The notes below the pieces were generated by a model. The model saw only the letters and a program-made list of their open reading frames with translations, searched no databases and was not told where the DNA came from. A stretch of 64,000 nt of DNA from Nocardia arthritidis (lineage in GTDB: Bacteria; Actinomycetota; Actinomycetes; Mycobacteriales; Mycobacteriaceae), in contig NZ_CP046172.1 of assembly GCF_011801145.1 (NCBI RefSeq), positions 2,666,001 through 2,730,000 of the forward strand, read 5' to 3'. Each line of letters opens with the position of its first letter. The first letter of the stretch is position 1. The translations under genes and the position numbers were made by a program. Shown piece after piece: positions 23,870 to 30,599 of this stretch.

Positions 23870-24853
23870 TCAGCTCACCTTCTCCGGGACCAGGGTGGCG
23901 CGCAGCGCGGTGCGCAGAAAATCGGCGGCCCGGTCCAATGCTTTGGCCGCCTCGGGCGTCACCAGCGGCAGCGCCTGGAATACGTGCACCTGGCCCGGCC
24001 AGATCTCCAGGTCGCAGTGGCCGCCCGCGGCGCGCACCATGGCATGCAGCGCGCGGGCGTCCGCGCTGAGCATCTCCGCACCGCCCGCCTGCACCAGGAT
24101 CGGTGGCAGGCCGGTGCCCGGCGGAATCGAAAGCCGAAGGCGCGGTGCGTCATCCGGCAGGCCGCGGGTGTACTTGCGGGGCAGCCGTCCGGCGGCGCGG
24201 GCCGAGATCACCGGATCGCGGCGCAGCCGTTCCTGTTCGGCGGCCAGGCCGAGGGTGAGATCGAGCAGCGGCGAGAACATGGCGACGCCGGCGGGTTGCG
24301 GCGTTGTGCCGCGGCCGTTTTCGATCAGCAGATCGAGGGCGAGATGACCGCCCGCCGAATCACAGCCGATCACAAGGTCTTTCGCGGCGTAGCGGTCGAG
24401 CAGCCAGCGGTAGCCCGCCTCGACGTCGTCGGCGGCCGCCGGGAACCGGTGTTCCGGGGCGAGCCGGTAGTCGGTGAGAAATACGGGCAGGCCGGTCCGG
24501 CGGGACAGTTGTGAGGCCAGTCCGCGGTGCGTGCGCGGGGAGCACAGCACATATCCGCTGCCGTGGATGTAATACACGGCCTGGCGGCCGAACTCCACCC
24601 CGGGCGCGCGGACCCATTCGCCGCGCACCGCGCCCGCGCGGACCCGGCTGACCCTGGTACCGCGGATGGGTGGACCGCCGAGGGCCATGATCGTGGCGAT
24701 CAATGTGCGGGAGAACCAGACGCCCGGCGCGTTCAGCGGAATCGCGTTGTTGAGCGGCCGCAACCCGATCTCGGTGGCCGTCGCGGCGAGACGGGACCGG
24801 GCGGACGGCACGGTGGGAACGCCGGGGACCGAGGTCCTCGTTGACCTTGTCAT
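23870..24853 (-). CDS. Alpha/beta hydrolase of the hormone-sensitive lipase family, LipR-like
   Basis: This 327-residue esterase has the oxyanion motif YIHGSGYVLCS (HGSG for the usual HGGG), the nucleophile motif GCDSAGGH, and the catalytic histidine in GQVHVFQALP. The acid is expected in AGGAEMLSADARAL, where E replaces the common D. It is the first gene of the operon. ATG 24853 is chosen over 24895, because the latter lies within the operator palindrome. A TTGACA -35 and a TGATCA -10 would put transcription start at or next to the ATG, so the message may be leaderless. It likely hydrolyses an ester such as a Baeyer-Villiger product. Confidence 0.85.
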   Translation of the reverse strand: MTRSTRTSVPGVPTVPSARSRLAATATEIGLRPLNNAIPLNAPGVWFSRTLIATIMALGGPPIRGTRVSRVRAGAVRGEWVRAPGVEFGRQAVYYIHGSGYVLCSPRTHRGLASQLSRRTGLPVFLTDYRLAPEHRFPAAADDVEAGYRWLLDRYAAKDLVIGCDSAGGHLALDLLIENGRGTTPQPAGVAMFSPLLDLTLGLAAEQERLRRDPVISARAAGRLPRKYTRGLPDDAPRLRLSIPPGTGLPPILVQAGGAEMLSADARALHAMVRAAGGHCDLEIWPGQVHVFQALPLVTPEAAKALDRAADFLRTALRATLVPEKVS

Positions 24854-24872
24854 AGATCGATGATCAGAGATC

Positions 24873-24898
24873 AATGTGCCATTTGTCAATGGCACATT
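24873..24898 (-). promoter_or_regulatory. Operator palindrome and promoter of the mymA-like operon
   Basis: AATGTGCCATT (24873-24883), spacer TGTC, AATGGCACATT (24888-24898) form a perfect 11-bp inverted repeat. On the minus strand TTGACA overlaps its centre, followed after 17 bp by TGATCA and after 7 bp by ATG 24853. A repressor or activator bound here would control the operon. No TetR/AraC gene is adjacent. Confidence 0.65.
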
Positions 24899-24967
24899 TG
24901 TTGAAGAATAGATAGCGGCGGTGTTGTGCTGCGGAAATCCGGGCGATGATCACCGCCCGGCAGGATC

Positions 24968-25924
24968 TCAGTACCCGCGCTCGACGTCGACCAGGGCCAG
25001 CAGCTCTCGTCCATCGACGAATCGTGCGACGTTCGCCGAGACATGATCGGCGAACGCCGCGAGCCGCAGCTGCGGGGGATTCGAATCATGCGGTGTCACA
25101 ATCGCATTCGGCAGCACCCAGAGCGGATGCCCGTCGGGCAGCGGTTCCGGATCGGTGACGTCGAGCCCGGCGCCGCCGATCTGGCCCGCGGCCAGTGCGG
25201 CGACCAGTGCGTCGGTGTCGATCAGGCTGCCGCGCGCCACGTTGATCACCCACGACGTCGGCTGGAGGCGGGCGAGTTCGTCGGCGCCGATGAGGTGGCG
25301 GGTGGCGGCGGTCGCGGGCGCGGCGACGACCACATGATCCGTGCGCGACCACAGCTTGCCGAGTTGATCGGCGGGTACCGTTTCCACACTGTCCGGAATG
25401 CCGGGACCAGTGACCGGATTGCCGGTCCGGTTGACCGCGATGACGTGCGCGCCGAGCGGAACCAGCATGGGGATCAGCGCCCGGCCGATCCCGCCCGCGC
25501 CGACGATGGTGACCGTCTTGCCGCGCAGCGACCCGACGTGCGGGAAGAAATCCCGTTGCCGCCAGCTGGCGGCGCGCAGCTGCTCGGGCAGATAGCGCAC
25601 CCCGGCGAGCAGCAGCATAAGCGCGTGCTCGGCCACGCTGGCCGCGAAAGCTCCTGCGGCGGAAGTGAATCGAACGCCGGGGTGGCGTGCGAAGATGCCC
25701 GCGGTGAACCAGTCCTCGATACCGGCGGCGGGCAACTGCACCCATTCGATGCTGCCGGGCAGTTCATTCGGGAATTCGCCGGGGCCGCCCGACCAGACGA
25801 GCGCCCGCGCCGCATCGAGTTCGGCCAGCCGGGCGCCGCCCTCGAGTACGGCCTTCTCCAGCAGCGGAGGCGGGGGCACGGCCGGACCGATCGCCACCGG
25901 GACGGTCTGCTCGGATCGCCGCAT
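24968..25924 (-). CDS. D-isomer-specific 2-hydroxyacid dehydrogenase family protein
   Basis: This 318-residue NAD(P)-dependent oxidoreductase has the cofactor motif VTIVGAGGIGRAL and the family signature NVARGSLIDTDALVAAL (arginine of the active site). The LDVTDPEPLPDGHPLW segment carries the acid, and the catalytic histidine is in IVTPHDS. ATG 25924 follows a clear GAGGAGG ribosome site; an upstream in-frame start lacks one. It lies upstream of the mymA-like operon on the same strand but is separated by that operon's own promoter, so it is probably a separate unit. The hydroxyacid substrate is unknown. Confidence 0.85.
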   Translation of the reverse strand: MRRSEQTVPVAIGPAVPPPPLLEKAVLEGGARLAELDAARALVWSGGPGEFPNELPGSIEWVQLPAAGIEDWFTAGIFARHPGVRFTSAAGAFAASVAEHALMLLLAGVRYLPEQLRAASWRQRDFFPHVGSLRGKTVTIVGAGGIGRALIPMLVPLGAHVIAVNRTGNPVTGPGIPDSVETVPADQLGKLWSRTDHVVVAAPATAATRHLIGADELARLQPTSWVINVARGSLIDTDALVAALAAGQIGGAGLDVTDPEPLPDGHPLWVLPNAIVTPHDSNPPQLRLAAFADHVSANVARFVDGRELLALVDVERGY

Positions 25925-26011
25925 GATTCCTCCTCGCCCGCGCCTGTTCGGTCGCCGCGTTCGTTCCTGGTCTGCCAAAGGCGCTGCCGCTTCGACCTTA
26001 TCGCGCGCAGG

Positions 26012-26971
26012 CTACTGCTCGTCCTCGGGCAGTTCGTCGATCTTGTCGCGGTCCGCCCAGTCGAGCAGCGGATCGAGCCGGGATACGGCGTTATCGATGT
26101 CGGCGTGCAGATCACCAAGTGCCGCATAGCGTTTGGGCATGGTCGAGATGGTGAAATCGCGCGGGTCGATATCCGGGATCTCGTCCCAGCGGACCGGCGC
26201 GGAGACGGTCGCCGCCGGGACGCCGCGCACCGAATAGGCGGCGGCGATGGTGTGGTCGCGGGCGTTCTGGTTGTAGTCGACGAACAGCATTTTCGGATCG
26301 CGATCGCGCCGCCACCAGGTGGTGGTGACAGCGTCGGGCGCGCGGCGCTCGATCTCACGGGCGAAGGCCAGTGCGGCGCGGCGCACCTCGTGGAACCCGT
26401 GCTCCGGCGCGATCCGCACGTAGACGTGAATTCCCTTGCCGCCGGACGTTTTCGGGAATCCGACGGCGCCGAGTTCGTCGAGTACCTCGTGCACGACGCC
26501 CGCCACCTGCTGTACCCGCGACCACGGGCAGTCGGGCATCGGGTCGAGGTCGATGCGCCATTCGTCCGGGCTCTCGGTATCGGCGGCGCGCGAGTTCCAC
26601 GGATGGAATTCGACCGTCGACATCTGCACCGCCCAGATCACATCGGCCAGTTCGCGCACGCACAGCTCGTCGGCGTGTCTGCCGTAGCGCGGGAAGTAGA
26701 CGCGCACCGTATTGATCCAGTCGGGCGCGCCCGCGGGTAGTCGTTTCTGGTGCACCTTGTCACCGGCCAACCCCTTCGGGAACCGGTGCAGCATGCACGG
26801 CCGCTCGCGCAGCGCGTTGACGATGCCGTCGCCGACGCTCAGGTAGTACTGCACCAGGTCGAGCTTGGTCGCACCGGTTTCCGGGAAGTAGACCCGGTCC
26901 GGATTGGACACGCGCACGGTGTGGTCGCCGACCTCGAGTTCGATGGCGGGCGCCGCGGACTTGCTGGCCAC
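26012..26971 (-). CDS. Stand-alone LigD-type polymerase (primase-polymerase) domain protein
   Basis: This 319-residue protein matches the PolDom of bacterial LigD, which adds nucleotides at broken DNA ends in non-homologous end joining. The N-terminus VRVSNPDRVYFPETGATKLD, the metal motif RIDLDPMPDCPW (D-x-D), and the central TSGGKGIHVYVRI are diagnostic. No ligase, nuclease or Ku gene is nearby, so this is one of the separate PolDom paralogues seen in actinobacteria. It is divergent from the marR operon. The start at ATG 26971 fits the homology. Confidence 0.88.
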   Translation of the reverse strand: MASKSAAPAIELEVGDHTVRVSNPDRVYFPETGATKLDLVQYYLSVGDGIVNALRERPCMLHRFPKGLAGDKVHQKRLPAGAPDWINTVRVYFPRYGRHADELCVRELADVIWAVQMSTVEFHPWNSRAADTESPDEWRIDLDPMPDCPWSRVQQVAGVVHEVLDELGAVGFPKTSGGKGIHVYVRIAPEHGFHEVRRAALAFAREIERRAPDAVTTTWWRRDRDPKMLFVDYNQNARDHTIAAAYSVRGVPAATVSAPVRWDEIPDIDPRDFTISTMPKRYAALGDLHADIDNAVSRLDPLLDWADRDKIDELPEDEQ

Positions 26972-27037
26972 CCGTCCGACGATAACGGGTCATCCGGTTC
27001 GATGTGCGGATCCGCGGGATCGTCAGCCGAAACTGAA

Positions 27038-27063
27038 CAGTTAAAACTGGACAGTTTTAACTG
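27038..27063. promoter_or_regulatory. MarR-type operator and promoter
   Basis: CAGTTAAAACTG (27038-27049), spacer GA, CAGTTTTAACTG (27052-27063) are perfect 12-bp arms. The plus-strand -35 candidate TGGACA (27048-27053) lies inside it, and TAGAGT (27071-27076) is a -10 candidate at 17-bp spacing. Position and symmetry fit autorepression by the MarR protein encoded from 27107. Confidence 0.7.
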
Positions 27064-27106
27064 AATAAATTAGAGTCGGCGACAGACCGAGTGATTGCGA
27101 GCGACT

Positions 27107-27565
27107 ATGGGTAACGCACCGAAACTCGATGGCCGGGTTGCCGAATCCGCCGTCCGGGCCGCCAACGATGTGCGCACTGTCTTCAGCAGATTGCGCCGCA
27201 GGTTCCGTGAGCTGGCGGTCGACGACGATCTGACCCCGTCACAGACCGCGGTGCTCAGCCGTCTCGAGAAGGACGGCCCCGCCTCGACGAGCGACCTGGC
27301 CGCCGCGGAGCGGGTGCGGCCGCAATCGATGGCGATGACGGTCTCCGCGCTGGTGGGTTACGGATACGTGGAGCGGCGGCCCGATCCGGCGGATGGCCGC
27401 AGGCAGCTGCTCTCGCTGACCGAGACCGGGCGGGTCAAAGCGCTCGGTGACCGGGCCGCGCGTCAGGAGTGGTTGTCGCACACCCTGCACGAGCGGTTCA
27501 CCGAGGCGCAGCGCCGCACCATCATCGAGGCGATGGCATTGCTCGACGAGGTCGCGCAGTCGTGA
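27107..27565 (+). CDS. MarR-family transcriptional regulator
   Basis: This 152-residue winged-helix regulator has LTPSQTAVLSRLEKDGPAS, the recognition helix ERVRPQSMAMTVSALVGYG, and the wing RRPDPADGRRQLLSLTETG, the MarR signature. It is first in a three-gene operon with an MFS exporter and an isochorismatase-like hydrolase. The stop overlaps the MFS start (GTGA). The perfect palindrome overlapping its promoter is the expected binding site. It likely responds to an aromatic or lipophilic compound pumped out by the MFS protein. An earlier TTG at 27095 is less likely than ATG 27107. Confidence 0.88.
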   Translation: MGNAPKLDGRVAESAVRAANDVRTVFSRLRRRFRELAVDDDLTPSQTAVLSRLEKDGPASTSDLAAAERVRPQSMAMTVSALVGYGYVERRPDPADGRRQLLSLTETGRVKALGDRAARQEWLSHTLHERFTEAQRRTIIEAMALLDEVAQS

Positions 27566-28971
27566 CGGAGGTTTCCGAAAGACCCGACAGCACAACGCGA
27601 TTCGATCGGAAGCTGATCGCGCCGATGATCCTGGGTTCGATACTGAACCCGATCAACTCCTCGATGCTGGCGGTCGCGCTCATCCCGATCGGTCAGGCCT
27701 TCGGCGCGCCGCCCGCGCAGACGGCGTGGCTGGTCACCGCGCTGTATCTGGCCACGGCGGTGGGGCAGCCGGTGATGGGTCGGTTGGTGGACGGCTACGG
27801 GCCGCGCCCGCTCTACCTGATCGGCACCGGACTCGTCGGAATCGCCGGGCTGCTGGGCGCTTTCGCGCCGAACCTGGGCGTGCTGATCCTGGCCAGGGTG
27901 CTGCTCGGCTTCGGTACCTCGGCGGCCTATCCGGCGTCGATGTTCCTGCTGCGCAGCGAATCCGAGCGCACCGGGCTGGCGAATCCGGCGGGCATACTCG
28001 CCGCGCTGTCGATCGCGAACCAGGTGATGGCCGTCGTCGGCCCGACGCTCGGCGGGGTGCTGACCGCGCTCGGCGGCTGGCATCTGATTTTCACCATCAA
28101 CGCGCCACTGTCGTTGGCCTGCTTGGTATTCGGCTGGCTGTGGCTGCCGAGATACGCGCAGCTTCCCGCCGTGGTGCGGCAGGGCCGCGACACCGGTGTC
28201 GATGTGCTCGGTATGGCGCTGCTCGCCGGTACGCTCGTCGCCGCGCTGCTGTTCTTGATGAAACCCCTTGCGGCGCACTGGTATCTGCCGGTGCTGGCGG
28301 TACTGCTCGGCATCGCGTTCGCGATCCGTGAGCTGCGCACCGCTGCGCCGTTCATCGACCTGCGGGTGCTCGGCGGCAATGCCGCGCTGTTGGCGACCTA
28401 CGGGCGGCAGGTGCTCGCCTTCATCACCGCATACGCCTTCCTCTACGGCTTCACGCAGTGGTTGGAGGAGGGACGCTCGCTCAGCGCGTCGGCCGCCGGG
28501 CTGGTGCTGCTGCCGATGTCGGTGTGCGCCATCGCGATCACCGCGATCACCGGGCGGCGCAGTCAGGTGCGCGGCAAACTCGTCGCGGGCGCGCTGCTGC
28601 AGATCGCCGCGAGCGTCTGCCTGTTGTTCATCGGCGCGGGCAGCGCGGTGTGGCTGTTGGTCGGCGTCGGAGCCCTGGCCGGATTACCGCAGGGGCTCAA
28701 CGGATTGGCGAATCAGAACGCGCTGTACCACCAGGCCGATCCGGCTCGGATGGGTTCATCGGCGGGTCTGCTGCGCACCTGCATGTACCTGGGCGCGCTG
28801 CTGGCCTCCGCCGCGACCGCCGCGGTGTTCCCGCACGTCGCCGACAGCGCCGGGATGCATCACCTCGCGGTGCTGTTGATCGTCGTCTCCGCGCTGCTGC
28901 TGCTATTGACCGTGGCCGACCGCTCACTCGGCCGGGTCGGACTGAATCACACTGTGTCGGAACAAAATTGA
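27562..28971 (+). CDS. MFS multidrug-type exporter (EmrB/QacA-like)
   Basis: This 469-residue membrane protein has roughly 12-14 hydrophobic helices. Drug:proton antiporter signatures are ILNPINSSMLAVALIPIG in the first helix, MGRLVDGYGPRPLYLIG in the first cytoplasmic loop (motif A), and LARVLLGFGTSAAYPASM. GTG 27562 overlaps the marR stop. The gene lies between its likely regulator and a cofactor-free hydrolase, as in many compound-induced efflux operons. The substrate is unknown. Confidence 0.87.
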   Translation: MTEVSERPDSTTRFDRKLIAPMILGSILNPINSSMLAVALIPIGQAFGAPPAQTAWLVTALYLATAVGQPVMGRLVDGYGPRPLYLIGTGLVGIAGLLGAFAPNLGVLILARVLLGFGTSAAYPASMFLLRSESERTGLANPAGILAALSIANQVMAVVGPTLGGVLTALGGWHLIFTINAPLSLACLVFGWLWLPRYAQLPAVVRQGRDTGVDVLGMALLAGTLVAALLFLMKPLAAHWYLPVLAVLLGIAFAIRELRTAAPFIDLRVLGGNAALLATYGRQVLAFITAYAFLYGFTQWLEEGRSLSASAAGLVLLPMSVCAIAITAITGRRSQVRGKLVAGALLQIAASVCLLFIGAGSAVWLLVGVGALAGLPQGLNGLANQNALYHQADPARMGSSAGLLRTCMYLGALLASAATAAVFPHVADSAGMHHLAVLLIVVSALLLLLTVADRSLGRVGLNHTVSEQN

Positions 28972-28982
28972 AAGGGATAGCC

Positions 28983-29564
28983 ATGACCGTGACCACCCTC
29001 GACGAGCGGACCGCGCTGGTCGTCATCGACCTGCAGCACGGCATCGTCGCCGCGCCGAGGGCGCCGCACAGCGCCGAAACCGTCGTCGCGAACTCGGCCG
29101 CGCTCGCGCACGCCTTCCGCGCGCACGGCCTGCCGGTGGTGCTGGTGCGGGTCAGCTTCGCACCCGACGGCGCCGATCAGGCCAAGGGCCGCAACGAATT
29201 TCCGTTCCCACAGGGGACGCCACCGGAGGGCTGGGACCGGATCGTCGACGAACTCGTCGGTCATCCGGAGGACATCAACGTCACCAAGCGGAACTGGGGC
29301 GCCTTCTACGGCACCGACCTCGACCTGCAACTGCGCCGCCGCGGCATCACCCAGATCGTGCTGGCAGGCATCGCGACCAGCATCGGCGTCGAATCCACCG
29401 CGCGCGCCGCGCACGAACACGGCTACCACGTCACGCTCGCCGTCGACGCGATGAGCGATTCCGACGCCGCCGCACACGAACACAGCGTCGGCAAGATCTT
29501 CCCGCGCCTCGGCGAAACCGGCACCACCGCCGAAATCGTCGAACTGCTCGACAAGACCCGCTGA
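28983..29564 (+). CDS. Isochorismatase-family (cysteine hydrolase fold) protein lacking the cysteine
   Basis: This 193-residue protein has the family aspartate in ALVVIDLQHGIV and the lysine in VTKRNWGAFYGTDLDLQLRR. In LAGIATSIGVESTARAA the position of the nucleophilic cysteine before VxSTARxA is glycine. True isochorismatases such as EntB also lack this cysteine, whereas nicotinamidases need it, so isochorismatase-like chemistry or a different ether/amide hydrolysis is possible. It is 11 bp after the MFS gene in the MarR-controlled operon. The operon may detoxify and export one compound. Confidence 0.85.
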   Translation: MTVTTLDERTALVVIDLQHGIVAAPRAPHSAETVVANSAALAHAFRAHGLPVVLVRVSFAPDGADQAKGRNEFPFPQGTPPEGWDRIVDELVGHPEDINVTKRNWGAFYGTDLDLQLRRRGITQIVLAGIATSIGVESTARAAHEHGYHVTLAVDAMSDSDAAAHEHSVGKIFPRLGETGTTAEIVELLDKTR

Positions 29565-29627
29565 CCAGTCCTTCGCCATGCGCGAACAGCATGGGCACGA
29601 GTAGCGCCGCGACGGCACACTGGCCGC

Positions 29628-29843
29628 ATGGCGAAGAAACCGCGGCGACGCATCATCCGGCGACTGTTCATCCGAAGACGCACCGCACCCGTTGGCGGCG
29701 CACGCGGCTCGGACGACGATCCAGGCGGCACGGCGGGCGTGCGCGAACCCCGCCGCCCGCTCCCACCGGACCGTCCGCTGCACGCGGCAAGCGACCTTCC
29801 GCGTGAAACGCGGGTGATCGAGCTGCCCGACGCGCGCCAGTAG
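29628..29843 (+). CDS. Hypothetical small basic protein
   Basis: This 71-residue ORF begins MAKKPRRRIIRRLFIRRR and is very arginine-rich, with a proline-rich middle and the ending RVIELPDARQ. Third codon positions are GC-rich, as in real genes of this genome. No family is recognised, and no strong ribosome site precedes ATG 29628. It stands alone between the marR operon and a repeat region. It may be a real small gene or a chance ORF. Confidence 0.35.
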   Translation: MAKKPRRRIIRRLFIRRRTAPVGGARGSDDDPGGTAGVREPRRPLPPDRPLHAASDLPRETRVIELPDARQ

Positions 29844-29962
29844 CGTAATTGGTTGGGGCGCAACGGGTTCCCGGCGTAGAGGATCGCTCGGTCGGGTTGG
29901 CGGTTGCGTCGCGGCTCGGTTGCCGAAGGGCGGGTCGGAGTGATCGGCGGCCTTTGCGCGTG

Positions 29963-30036
29963 GTCGCGTCGCTACGACGACTGGATCGCCTGAGCTGGGT
30001 GCGGGGTGCGCTGGTAGGCGGTGCGGCGGTTGCGTG
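29963..30036 (+). repeat. Left arm of inverted repeat, third locus
   Basis: Pairs imperfectly with 30305-30375 and is related to 471-526. Confidence 0.6.
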
Positions 30037-30304
30037 CCACGGATGATGCTCTCCCCAGCATTGCCGGTACTGCCGCGCTTCCCTTTGAACCAGTAGGTAC
30101 TTCGCTCGTGACGGCGTGTCGGACGACACGAGCCATCATCGTCGACGTGTCCCGACGTGTCTCGATGTCGCACCCCGTCTTCGAACAAAACACACGAAGT
30201 ACGGGGTGTTCGGCTCGCAGACGAGGTGCGACTGGCTCTCTTATGGCTTTGACTGCGTAGGTAATTGGCGTGAGCGTGCGCGGGAGCAACGTCATTCGTG
30301 GTGC

Positions 30305-30375
30305 GCGACCGCCGCACCGCTCACCACGCAACCCCGCGCCTACCTCGGGCGATTCCGTCGTCGTAGCGACGCGAC
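30305..30375 (-). repeat. Right arm of inverted repeat, third locus
   Basis: Imperfect reverse complement of 29963-30036 and related to 772-827. Confidence 0.6.
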
Positions 30376-30599
30376 CATGCACTGGCGTACCGATCCGTCC
30401 AGACGGAGCCGGAAGCCGCCACATGCCAACGTATCTCACTAACCGAGGGAACGATCCAGTCGTAGCGACGCTACCAAGTGCGAAACCCGCCGATTACTCC
30501 CCACGGAGACGAAAACCGAAGCCCCGCATGGCCAAGGCCCCCGCGCCAGCCAGGGAACGATCCAGTCCCCGGCCCAGTGCGAAGTCGGCGATTGCCGAA

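Larger units (their letters stand above)
29844..30599. repeat. Gene-free region with a third copy of the inverted-repeat family
   Basis: I see no supportable gene here. A left arm at 29963-30036 and a right arm at 30305-30375 are imperfect reverse complements and belong to the family found at 471-1293; both carry the TCGTCGTAGCG core. A partial arm lies at 30453-30475, and a 16-bp direct repeat, AGGGAACGATCCAGTC, occurs at 30446 and 30552. The space between the arms (about 270 bp) differs from the first locus. Confidence 0.6.
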
